A DNA stretch of 64,000 nucleotides, from positions 2,914,001-2,978,000 of the forward strand of contig JAEUWY010000002.1 in NCBI GenBank assembly GCA_022059125.1, in the 5' to 3' direction. The stretch is from Corynespora cassiicola. Taxonomy: Eukaryota > Ascomycota > Dothideomycetes > Pleosporales > Corynesporascaceae. Below, in pieces: positions 47,401-57,406 of the stretch. The notes under the pieces were generated by a model. That model made no database searches, was not told the DNA's origin, and saw nothing but the letters and a program-made list of their open reading frames with translations. A program made the translations under genes and the position numbers. The first letter of the stretch is position 1. Every line of letters begins with the position of its first letter.

Positions 47401-50400
47401 AGCCATAGCCCGCTCCCTGGAGGGCGAATTCAAGATTTATCTCGCAGACGTGCTGCCTTTGATGCTCGGCGTCTTGGATTCGGACCAGACTAGCAAGCGC
47501 TTACCGTCGGAGCGCGTCCTTCACGCATTCTTAATCTTTGGCTCGAGTGCAGAAGAGTACATGCACCTCATCATTCCCGTGATGGTGAAGATGTTTGACA
47601 AACCGGGACAGCCCTTGTCGATTAGAAGACTGGCCATTGAGACGCTGGGCCGCCTGTCCAAGCAAGTCAATGTCTCCGAGTTTGCAGCGCGCATCATTCA
47701 CCCGCTGTGCCGAGTGCTCGCCGGAAACGAGCCGTCATTGAAGCAGACGGCGCTCGAGACGCTGTGTGCACTCATCTTCCAGCTCGGTCCCGACTACATT
47801 CACTTTGTGCCCACAGTGAACAAGATTCTGATTTGTCACAAGGTTCCACATGAGAATTATGGTCGCATCGTCTCCAAGCTTCAAAAGGGAGAGCCCCTCC
47901 CCCAAGACTTGAGCCCTGACGAGCGCTATGGCGAGGACGATGAAGATTTGAATCCAGCGGAGATTCTTACCAAGAAGCTGGCAGTCAACCAGCAGCACCT
48001 CAAACAGGCCTGGGAGGCCTCTTCCAAGACTACCAGGGAGGATTGGGTCGAATGGATGCGGCGGTTCAGCGTCGAGTTACTGCGAGAGTCTCCCCAGCAG
48101 GCACTCCGAGCATGTACGCCCCTGGCGAGCGTCTACAACCCTATTGCAAGGAGTCTGTTCAACTCGGCGTTTGTCTCTTGCTGGACTGAGCTGTATGATC
48201 AGTATCAAGAGGAACTTGTACGATCAATTGAGACGGCGCTCACGTCTCCCAATATTCCTCCTGAAATCCTCCAGATTCTGCTCAACTTGGCCGAGTTTAT
48301 GGAGCACGACGACAAGGCCCTCCCGATCGATGTCCGGATACTGGGAATGTATGCTGGCAAGTGCCATGCCTTTGCCAAGGCGCTGCACTACAAGGAGCTC
48401 GAATTCAATGCTGAGCAGAATGCCAGCGCGGTCGAGGCGCTCATCAGCATCAACAACCAGCTCCAGCAGACTGACGCTGCGTTTGGTATCCTGCGAAAGG
48501 CCCAGGGATATCAAGACGTCGAGCTCAAGGAGACGTGGTTTGAGAAGCTGCAAAAGTGGGAGGAGGCTCTGGCGTCGTACCAGCGCCGTGAGCGCGAGGA
48601 GCCCGACTCATTCGACATCACCATGGGCAAGATGCGCTGTCTGCACGCGCTGGGTGAATGGGATCTGTTGTCGAGTCTGTGCAAGGAGAAGTGGTCAAAT
48701 GCTACGCAAGAGTACCGCAAGGCCATTGCGCCGCTTGCCGCGACGGCAGCATGGGGTCTGGGCAAGTTTGCAGACATGGACTCGTACTTGAGTGTCATGA
48801 AGGAGCAGTCACCAGATCGGGCATTCTTTGCCTCTATTCTCAACATTCATAACAACCGCTTCGAGATTGCCACGGACGAGATTACCAAGGCACGCAAGGG
48901 TCTCGACACGGAGCTGAGCTCGCTACTAGGAGAGTCGTACCAGCGCGCATACCTCCCCATGATCCGCGTCCAGATGATGGCCGAGTTGGAGGAGATTATC
49001 CGCTACAAGCAAAACGACAATAACAAGGAGAAGCAGGCCAGCATGCGCAAGACTTGGATGAAGCGTCTCAAGGGTCTCCAGCCCAACCCCGAGGTCTGGC
49101 AGCGCATGATGAAGGTGCGCCAGCTCGTCATTGGCCCGCAGCAGAGCATGGACATGTGGATCAAGTACACGAACCTCTGCCGCAAGAACGAGCGCCACGG
49201 TCTGGCCGAAAAGGCCCTACAGAAACTGCTCGACATTGAGGGCGGCAACATTTTCACCTATGTGCAAGAGAATGCCAACAAGATACCCTACCCGGTGTCG
49301 TATGCGGCCTTCAAATTCATGTGGGCCACCCCCAACCATCAGCAGGAGGCGCTGGATTCGCTCAAGGACTTTACCGCACGTCTGTCGGACGATCTCGCTA
49401 TGCGGTCACGAGCCGCGGCCAACCCGATGATGATGCAGAATGGCATGAATGGCATGACGAATGGCCATGTCATCAACCCGATGAATCCATTTGCAGCTGC
49501 CAACGGTGTCAACGGCGTCAACGGAATGAATGGATCCAGTCTGCTCAATGGGTCTGGCGTGTCTTCGCCGTCGGACCTGGCCGAGTGCCATCGCCTGCTT
49601 GCCAAGTGCTACCTCAAGCAAGGTGACTGGCAGTCTGAGCTACACCACGGCGAGTGGGATCACGACCAGGTGCACGAGATTTTGTCTGCCTATTCGGCGG
49701 CTACGAGGTATAACCAAAACTGGTACAAGGCATGGCACTCGTGGGCGTTGGCCAACTTTGAGGTTGTCAACTCCATCACTTCCCAGGCCGACCGCGAGAC
49801 TACCGAGGTTCCGCAGAATTTTGTGCACGACCACGTCATCCCAGCCATTCACGGCTTCTTCAAGTCGATTGCATTGTCGTCGTCGAGCTCGCTCCAGGAC
49901 ACTCTGCGGTTGCTCACTCTCTGGTTCAGCCATGGCGGTCTCCCAGATGTCAACCGCACTGTCGCCGAAGGAACAAAGACCGTCCCCATTGATACGTGGT
50001 TGGAAGTCATTCCGCAGCTGCTCGCACGCATCAACCAGCCAAACCCTACTGTGCGACAGTCGATCCACCAGCTGCTGGTTGAAGTCGGCAAAGCGCATCC
50101 CCAGGCCCTAGTCTTCCCTCTGACTGTATCCATGAAGTCGGACGTGTCGCGACGACAACGATCCGCCAAGGAGCTGATGGAGGCCATGCGTGAACACTCT
50201 CCCCGACTCGTCGAACAGGCCGACCTCGTTAGTACCGAGTTGATCCGTATCGCAGTCTTGTGGCACGAGCAATGGCACGAAGGTCTCGAGGAGGCTTCGA
50301 GGCTCTACTTTGGTGACCACAACATTGACGGCATGTTCCAGACTCTGGCGCCGCTCCACGCCATGCTGGACAAGGGACCCGAGACGCTGCGCGAGATTTC

Positions 50401-51856
50401 GTTCATCCAGTCCTTTGGCCGAGAGTTGCAGGAAGCCCGCGACTGGTGCAACACTTTCCGCACGTCGGGCGAGATGGGCGACCTCAACCAAGCGTGGGAC
50501 CTGTACTACCAAGTGTTCCGCAAGATTGCCCGCCAGCTGCCATCTCTGATGAGTCTGGAGCTTCAGTACGTCTCGCCCAAGCTCAAGGAGGCCCGCGATC
50601 TCGAACTCGCCGTCCCTGGCACGTACCACGTCGGCAAGCCCGTCATCCGCATCTGCGCGTTTGATCCTGTGGCGACTGTCATTCAGTCCAAGCAGAGGCC
50701 TAGGAAGCTCGACATTCGAGGCAGCGACGGCAAGACACACACGCACATTCTCAAGGGCCACGAAGATATCCGCCAAGACGAGCGCGTCATGCAGCTGTTT
50801 GGCCTCTGCAACACTCTACTCATGAACGATACAGAATGCCGAAAGCGCCACCTCAACATTCAGCGCTATGCTGCGGTTCCGCTGTCGACGTCGTCTGGTC
50901 TGCTGGGTTTCGTGCCCAACAGCGACACGCTGCACGTGCTCATCCGGGAATACCGCGACAGCCGCAAGATTCTGCTCAACATTGAGCACCGCATCATGCT
51001 GCAGATGGCCCCCGACTATGATTGCCTCACGCTAATGCAAAAGGTCGAGGTCTTTGGCTACGCGCTCGACAACACGACGGGCCAAGACTTGTACCGCGTC
51101 CTGTGGTTGAAGAGCAAGAGCTCAGAGGCTTGGCTGGATCGGCGCACGAATTACACCCGGTCGCTCGCCGTCATGTCTATGGTCGGCTACATTCTTGGTC
51201 TTGGCGATCGCCACCCGTCCAATCTCATGCTCGATAGGGTTACTGGAAAGATTGTGCACATTGACTTTGGCGACTGTTTCGAAGTTGCCATGCACCGCGA
51301 GAAATATCCCGAGCGGGTGCCTTTCCGCCTGACGCGCATGTTGACATATGCCATGGAGGTTAGCAACATTGAGGGAAGCTACCGTACGACTTGCGAGCAC
51401 GTCATGAGGGTCCTGCGGACTAACAAGGAGTCGGTCATGGCCGTGCTCGAAGCTGTGAGTATGTTTGATCGGGTTGTAAATGTCCACTGACGTCTGTAGT
51501 TTATCCACGACCCGCTGCTCACCTGGCGTCTCGGCAACCGCGAGTCTCCGCCAGAGCCAAACTACCCCTCGGAGCGCCGCCAATCCATCATTGGGGACGC
51601 AGAGCGTGACATTGGCTCCCTCGTACGCGCTCGTCACCGCTCTAGTATTGCCCCTGCGAACGAAGCCGAGGCCAAGGAGGTGCAGAATGCGCGAGCTCTG
51701 CAGGTGCTGTCTCGCGTCAAGGAGAAGCTCACTGGCCGCGACTTTAAGCAAGGCGAGGAGCTCAACGTTTTTGCACAGGTCGACCGTCTGATCAAGGAGG
51801 CCACCAACCTGGAGAATCTGTGCCAGCACTACATTGGATGGTGCAGCTTTTGGTAG
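44500..51856 (+). CDS. TOR1: TOR phosphatidylinositol-3-kinase-related protein kinase
   Basis: Central growth kinase of TORC1/TORC2 that senses nutrients. Exons 44500-44561, 44613-44677, 44739-51454 and 51500-51856 encode 2399 residues, the usual length. HEAT repeats fill the first half ([16 protein letters not shown] near residue 70). The FAT domain follows, then the FRB domain at about 1885-1987 with [17 protein letters not shown]; the serine that rapamycin-resistance mutations hit is kept, so rapamycin sensitivity is expected. The kinase has [29 protein letters not shown] (about 2199) and HIDFGDCF (about 2217), and the FATC tail ends in GWCSFW. An Asn/Gly/Met-rich insert (about residues 1609-1650) interrupts the FAT domain. 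A single gene of this kind is usual in filamentous fungi. Confidence 0.97.
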
Positions 51857-52559
51857 GCGTTTTATGGAATAGCATGGCGCTTTTGGCGGCAGGGATTGGG
51901 AATGGGAGTACTGACATCTGGGGATTTGGGCATTAGTGGAGCTGGGGTTGGTTTCATCGGACTGTACACTATGCCGCTTCATAGAGCATGCACACGGGGT
52001 GGTAATCATAGCGATTTGGACTTGCTTGTAGATTATCGACAATGTGGAGACATTGACTAAACAGGCATCATCCGAATACCCGAACTTGGTGCGCCGCTAG
52101 GCCAGGATGTCATGCGCATTTTTCGGAACAGATGATTCCTGGTCCCACGCCTTTCTGCAGCCACGCCGCCGCTGCAACCACACAGCATCCATGGTGGAGC
52201 AATTCCCTGGGGCGAATTTCCCTCCCTCTTATCTTGGAGCCCGGCCCTCTGTCGTGTGCCGTCCGCCTGGCGTAGTTTTGCGTCTCAGATCCTCCACCTC
52301 GCAATCGCAATCGCGCAACAGGCATTGGGCACCGATCCGCAGCCCAAGGACCTTTGTCTCAGCCTGGGACGAATGTTTGATCGCGATACCGACGTCATAT
52401 TCGGAGACTGGCAGGCCCCCTCGAAAAGGAGAGCTACGAGGACGGAACTATATATCCAGCGACACCCCTCCGTCCAACGGCTCTGCATCCTGCCCCACCA
52501 CCTACTAGCCTAGCCGCGCTGCTGCCCGCGTGACTCACTTTCCCCGCGGCTACCCAGGT
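51857..52559. other. Intergenic region between TOR and the TDT transporter gene
   Basis: About 700 bases containing the TOR 3' UTR and the promoter and leader of the transporter gene. ACTATATATC at about 52447-52456 is TATA-like and lies about 110 bases before the transporter ATG. No gene is seen. Confidence 0.5.
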
Positions 52560-54349
52560 ATGAATCGAAGCACGGCGGCGGCGGGCATGCGCCTAGAGCT
52601 CCCGCGCGTGTCGACAGACTCGACGTGCTCGGACTCGAGCCACGCGGAGAGACTGCGGTGGCGCAACAAGCCGCCCTTCATCACGCCGAACCCAGAGTTC
52701 GCGGAGCGGAACCCGTTTGACGAGCTGGAGCTGGAGAAGAGCAGGTCCGTTGCGAATGGCGAGAGTAGCGGGTACTTGAACGAGAAGAGCTGTGGAAGTG
52801 ACGGGGCCGAGAGTGGGCTTGAGGAGAGGGAGCAGGTCAGGAAGGAGGAGAAGGGTGGGCCTGAAGGGCCTGGGGGGACCCAGGCTGGAATGCCAGACGA
52901 GGCGGATGAGAATAGGCATTTGCCATTTCGGGAGCGGATTAGGCATTTTACGTGGACGTGGTTTACCATGACGATGGCGACGGGCGGGATTGCGAATGTT
53001 TTGTACACGGGTGAGTCGCGCGAACACTTTGTTGGTGTTGGGGCTGACAGCAACAGTGCCCTTTCGATTCCACGGCCTCTATGCCCTGGGCTGCATCTTC
53101 TTTATCCTGAACATGGTTCTTTTTGCGTTCAACGTTACGATGATATCCCTGCGGTTTTATTTTTTCCCTCGGACGTTCAAGGCGTCGTTTCTGCATCCGA
53201 CGGAGTCGCTCTTCATCCCTGCGGCCGTTATCAGTTTTGGGACTATTTTGATCAACATCAGCCAGTACGGCGTCAACGCGAGTAGACTTTGGCTCGAGGA
53301 GACCATGTCGGTCATGTACTGGATCGACTGCGGGCTGGCGGTCGGCTTTTCCATTACCATTTACCTAATCATGCAAGTATCCTGCTCTCTGCTGCCGGCG
53401 ACTACTGACAATCTGCAGGTGGTCCACGCAGACCTTTACCATTTCCCAAATGACACCCGTCTGGATCTTTCCGGCGTATCCGCTGCTCATTATCGGGCCC
53501 CATGCGGGCAACCTTGCGCCCAAGGTTGCATCGCCGATCAAGGCGCTCAACATCATCATCTCGGGCTACGTGATCCAGGGCATCGGCTTCCTCGTCTCGC
53601 TCATGATATACTCGGCCTTTCTATACCGTCTCATGACGCAGAAGCTACCCAAGGAGTCGCTGCGTCCTGGTATGTTCATCTCGGTCGGACCCTCGGGGTT
53701 CACCATTGCCGGCATCGTCAACATGGGCCAGGAGCTCCCCAAGATTGTGCCGCCCGACTTCATGGGCCCCGGTCTCGGTCAGCTTGTCGGCAACGTGGGC
53801 ATGATTGGCGCCAACTTTATGGGCCTCTGGCTGTGGGGGCTCGCGCTGTGGTTCTTCCTCATCTCGGTCGGCGCCCACTGGTCCTGCGCCACCCGCGGCA
53901 AGATGGACTTTGCCATGACGTGGTACTCGTTCGTGTTCCCCAACACTGCGCTCACGACGGCCACGTTTGCCATTGCAAAGGCGCTGAATGGGAACAAGCC
54001 GATCCAGTACGTCGGCTGCGGCATGACCATCCTGCTCATCATTACGTGGTTTTTTGTGTCTGGCATGATGATTCGCGCCGTCATCATCAAGCAGGTCTTG
54101 TGGCCGCAGAAGCAGGAGGACAGGACCGAGGGTGGGTTCAAGCAGCCGACGGCCGAGGAGCAGCGCAGGAGAGGCTGGGAGGAGGGAGGCGATGGCGGCG
54201 AGGGTGGGCTGAGTAGAGTGCTGAGTCTGGGGAGGACGCTGAGTAGGAAGGGTCGAGGGGCGCAGAATCAGCAGAGGAGCGGCCAGGAGAATGGAGATGG
54301 CCGCCAGAGGAAGTTTGGGCTGAATAGGAGCTCTACAACGAGGAACTGA
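52560..54349 (+). CDS. TDT-family transporter, Mae1/Ssu1 type (C4-dicarboxylate or sulfite)
   Basis: Plasma membrane carrier of the tellurite-resistance/dicarboxylate transporter family, whose fungal members move malate (Mae1) or sulfite (Ssu1). Exons 52560-53010, 53057-53372 and 53419-54349 encode 565 residues. A charged N-terminal tail of about 125 residues precedes [20 protein letters not shown], the first membrane segment of the family. Further marks are [35 protein letters not shown] and [21 protein letters not shown]; about ten membrane segments are expected. The tail is Arg/Gly/Ser-rich. The second intron (53373-53418) needs a GC donor (AT then GCAAGT) to keep the frame. MTPVW and the long tails fit Mae1-like carriers better than Ssu1, but the substrate cannot be fixed from sequence. 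Confidence 0.9.
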
Positions 54350-54607
54350 GTGGAGGGTAGCGAGGTGTCATGCACCTCAGCCACTGGCTCATATCAACAA
54401 GCTGGACAAGATTTTCCTCTGAGACGGTCGTTGCAAACTGAGAACACGTAGTGTCTGTCGTACCCGCCGCTCCTTCCTCCTTTTCTTGCGCGCCTTCCCA
54501 CAACAGCCAGCCATGCGGGGGACTTGACGTGTACCTCATGCCTCAGCATCACACATTGGTGTTTATATATTTCTCTACTGTTCATTCAAGCATCAAATCA
54601 TATGTAC

Positions 54608-54750
54608 GAATGCGTGGTCTAGTGGTATGACGCTCGCACACAAGAGAGGGCTCCGCGCGGAGGGACTTTTCCCTGGCACATACGACCGTTTGGTCGTGTG
54701 GGGCTGCCGTGGTGGTGCGAGAGACCCAGGTTCAATTCCTGGCGCGTCCA
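54608..54750 (+). tRNA. tRNA-Pro-like Pol III unit with a 78-base insert in the anticodon loop
   Basis: The body matches fungal proline tRNA: A box TGGTCTAGTGG at 54615-54625, D arm through TATGAC, anticodon stem CTCGC (54633-54637) paired with GCGAG (54716-54720), and T arm CCAGG-TTCAATT-CCTGG with B box GGTTCAATTCC (54729-54739). The acceptor arms GAATGCG and CGCGTCC pair with one A-C mismatch, and A is the discriminator. Between the anticodon stem arms lie 78 bases instead of 7. The stem extends by A-T and C-G, and no T stands at position 33, so no proline anticodon (NGG) can be read in the expected place. The insert forms three small hairpins in a row. It may be a tRNA with an odd intron or a pseudogene. 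Confidence 0.6.
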
Positions 54751-54757
54751 TTTTTTT
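54751..54757 (+). terminator. Pol III oligo-T terminator
   Basis: Seven T residues directly follow the discriminator base of the tRNA-like unit, the normal stop signal for RNA polymerase III. Confidence 0.75.
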
Positions 54758-55303
54758 GTACTTCATTTCGGAAGTACCTCTATCTACCTACTAGCTAGGT
54801 ACTGTATACATTTGGCACACACTTCCAAGGTCAACTTGACGGCCTGATGCATCGTACCCAGTAGGTTTTTTTTTACTGCAAAACGAATGACCTAGTCTCC
54901 TCCTTTAAGAAGAATCTAACTATTCTCAGGTTCTTGTTTTACTTATTCAGTTGCATGCTTTCTTTTATAGAGAAGGGAGGAAATGCTACAGTGAGGCTAC
55001 TACGTATAAAAAGAAGACACACCTTTTAAAAAAGAATTTTATATAGAATGAGACTGCCTGCATGCAAACATCTAGTATGTTAATTAATCAGACAACATGA
55101 AACCCTATTATCACTTTCGGGGAGCTTTAAGTAATTTCAGTAGCGTTCGTTTGACTTGTTTGCTCACCCCGGACTCCCGCTCTCACCACCCGGATTAACC
55201 TCTAGCCGAGGAGCGCAGCTTTATTGATCGAGTATTTGGCAGCTTCTCGATTATACTCCACCATCCAGACTATCACTCCGGAACTTGGCAGCGTAGAGGA
55301 ACG
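54758..55303. other. AT-rich stretch at the left side of the accessory island
   Basis: The base composition drops sharply in GC after the tRNA-like unit. TACCTA/TAGGTA units occur at 54783-54803. I see no gene; the right end is the leader of the coiled-coil gene. Confidence 0.5.
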
Positions 55304-56254
55304 ATGTCCAAATCTCGGAGACAAAGACGATGTGAGTATGACAATCTCGAGGCTCGCCTCGAGTGCTGGCCACGTTGAACTCAAGGGAACAGTCGTAACA
55401 AGCGGTCCATCGGTCCACAGAACCTTCCGGAGGACCTTTTCCCAGCGACCACTGAGGATAAGGGTCCTGTGTCGTGTGTGGAAGTGGAGCCGAGCCAGAA
55501 ACAGCCAGATCCGACTAACCATCCCGGTCGCTCTCAGCAGGAGGCTCTCGTAAAAAAGCTTCAGCAGGAAAAGGAGTTTTCAGAAGAGCAGCAATCAGCA
55601 ATCAACACCAGAAATAAAACACTTCGTGAGCTACTTAGAAAGAAAGGAATGGAATATAGAGATCTCCAAGAACAGATTGAGGCACTGCTGGATAATCACA
55701 AGAAAGTTGAAAAAGAACGAGATGACTTGAAGAAAGAACTTGAAGCTCTTGGAAACCAAAATTCCAACATTTACGAGGACTATATCAAGTTAGAGCGTGC
55801 TAAGGGAAAACAGATAGGGGAACTACAGGAAAAGATCGAGAATTTGGAAGGCTGTATCGAAGAGCATGAGAGGATGGCTCAACAGCCATACCACCACCCT
55901 CGTCATAGGGGAGCACCACTACCTCCTCCACGGAAGCCGCAGCCACAATATAATGCTTTCAGACAGTCTCAAAGTCTTCTACGACATCAGCAGTATCCTC
56001 CGCAACAGCCTCAGCAGCATGCTCTTCCATATTCGGCACCTGTACCAAGCTACGCACAGCCTAACAATCATCGGCCGCAGTCGTCGTTGTCTGTCAATTT
56101 CCAGCAACTTCCGCCTCAGTTTCAGCCCCTTGTAGCCCAAAACCCACAATTTCTACCGCAACCGCCTAATTTCACATTTCAATCGCCGCCTTTATACCTA
56201 AGGTGTATGTACCGTACCTGTCGACCCTTACAAATACATGGATCAGGTCCATAG
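55304..56254 (+). CDS. Coiled-coil protein with Pro/Gln-rich tail, family not recognised
   Basis: Model: exons 55304-55331 and 55386-56254, joined over a 54-base intron (GTGAGT ... TTGAAC ... AAG), about 298 residues. The N-terminus is basic (MSKSRRQRR). Residues of about 70-180 form a long Glu/Lys/Leu heptad coiled coil (QEALVKKLQQEKEFSEEQQS, DNHKKVEKERDDLKKELEAL, IGELQEKIENLEGCIEEHE). The rest is rich in Pro, Gln, Tyr and His (PRKPQPQYNAF, QQYPPQQPQQHALPY). No membrane segment or catalytic motif is present. Codons are less GC-biased than in the neighbouring housekeeping genes, as expected of a lineage-specific gene. The open frame of over 280 codons in AT-richer DNA argues that it is real. 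CTAAGGTGTATG near 56200 could be a donor to a further exon. Confidence 0.6.
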
Positions 56255-56623
56255 GACGATACCTGGAAGTTAAAGATGGATATTAGGGATTAGGGAGGAA
56301 ATCTCTTGATTGTTTTGCTATATTTCCCTTCTACAACAATATCCAGAGGGTGAAGTCTGGGGACATGAAACGCCTTTAATGTAGAGATAGGCTACTCTGT
56401 CCTTAGGATCCGAAATATTCTGCCTTCACTGGTTACGCGTAAGGGAGAGATTGTACAATACACCCGCCAAGGCACTAGTCCGCTTGGCCCTCGCCGAAGC
56501 CCCCATGCGTATAATCAGAATCCCCTCTCTCACTCTCTCACTCCTTCTTTCTCTCCTCATAGATGCGAACCAAAGGTATACCCACCCTAAGACAGCATGG
56601 AAATTTTGCTAACTATGGGCTAG
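56255..56623. other. Spacer between the coiled-coil gene and the Q-rich pseudogene
   Basis: There are 369 AT-rich bases without a gene. A CTCTCTCACTCTCTCACTCC tract lies at about 56525-56545. TTGCTAACTATGGGCTAG just before 56624 looks like an intron branch point and acceptor, so the next gene may have had an upstream exon. Confidence 0.45.
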
Positions 56624-57406
56624 ATGTCTTTCACCGGCCGTCAAAATTCTGACTATCAACCCTTGGGCAATTACTATCCAGCGCCCGAAAACCAATAAAA
56701 TCAGCAGCAAAATCAGCCACAACAGTACCAGCAGCTCCAAAAGCTCCAGCTACATCAGTCGTCTAGGCCAATTTAGCTATTTTCACCTCAGCAGCCTCAT
56801 CAGCCACAACAGTACCCGCAATACCAGCCGAATCAACAACTACAACAGTACCAGCAATACTAACAGTCTCAGTAGTCTCGGCATTCTCAGCAACTGTAGC
56901 AATGACATCAGCCTGAGCGACCACAACAGTGGCAGCAAATGCAACATTGGCAACAGCTTCAGCAGAATCAGCAGCTGCTATTAACTGAAAATCCCGGAAG
57001 CAACTCAGCGGGCCCCATTTCTGAAGAAATATCAAACTCCCACGTTCATGCAATTGAGGAACAGATCAAGGAACATTTTGGGCTCATAGGGTGAAATTTT
57101 GAACACTACCTGGCAAAGAACGAGTACCCTGAAGAACTTGCACCCCAGAACGTCATTGATAAGATCTTGAGGTATCCAGCACTTGCGGCTCTCTACATCA
57201 ACTGCTACCATCTAGGGACATTGTTCAGTACTGAGCCCAGATACCACAAAAAAACGGAGGAAGTTGGTCATGTTGAGCGAACTTCGAGGTATTCATTCCA
57301 CGCCTTCCCAAGATCTGCAGGTCTGATCGGCGCAAAAAAATTTCTCAAGGACCCCTTGTTCCGATGCGCAGTGACGCCCAAGTCGTCGAGTAGCGAATCG
57401 ACATAA
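56624..57406 (+). pseudogene. Decayed glutamine-rich gene with multiple in-frame stops
   Basis: A single reading frame from ATG 56624 (MSFTGRQNSDYQPLGNYY) runs to at least 57290 and encodes Gln/Tyr/Pro-rich blocks such as QQPHQPQQYPQYQPNQQ and WQQMQHWQQLQQNQQLL, then a more ordinary acidic segment (SEEISNSHVHAIEEQIKEHF, NFEHYLAKNEYPEELAP, LRYPALAALYINCYHLG). It is broken by stops at 56696, 56774, 56861, 56873, 56897, 56903 and 57092. Each is TAA, TAG or TGA, which one C-to-T change makes from CAA, CAG or CGA, and Gln codons surround most of them. No shift of frame is needed. The product is unknown; its Gln-rich style resembles the tail of the coiled-coil gene to the left. The 3' end overlaps the end of the FMO gene on the other strand; beyond about 57290 the frame is probably only FMO antisense. 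Confidence 0.7.

Noticed and set aside
54608..54750. Reading the tRNA-like unit as a normal intron-containing tRNA-Pro
   Set aside because: No T33 and no NGG anticodon can be placed with the intron between positions 37 and 38, so I kept it as tRNA-like only.
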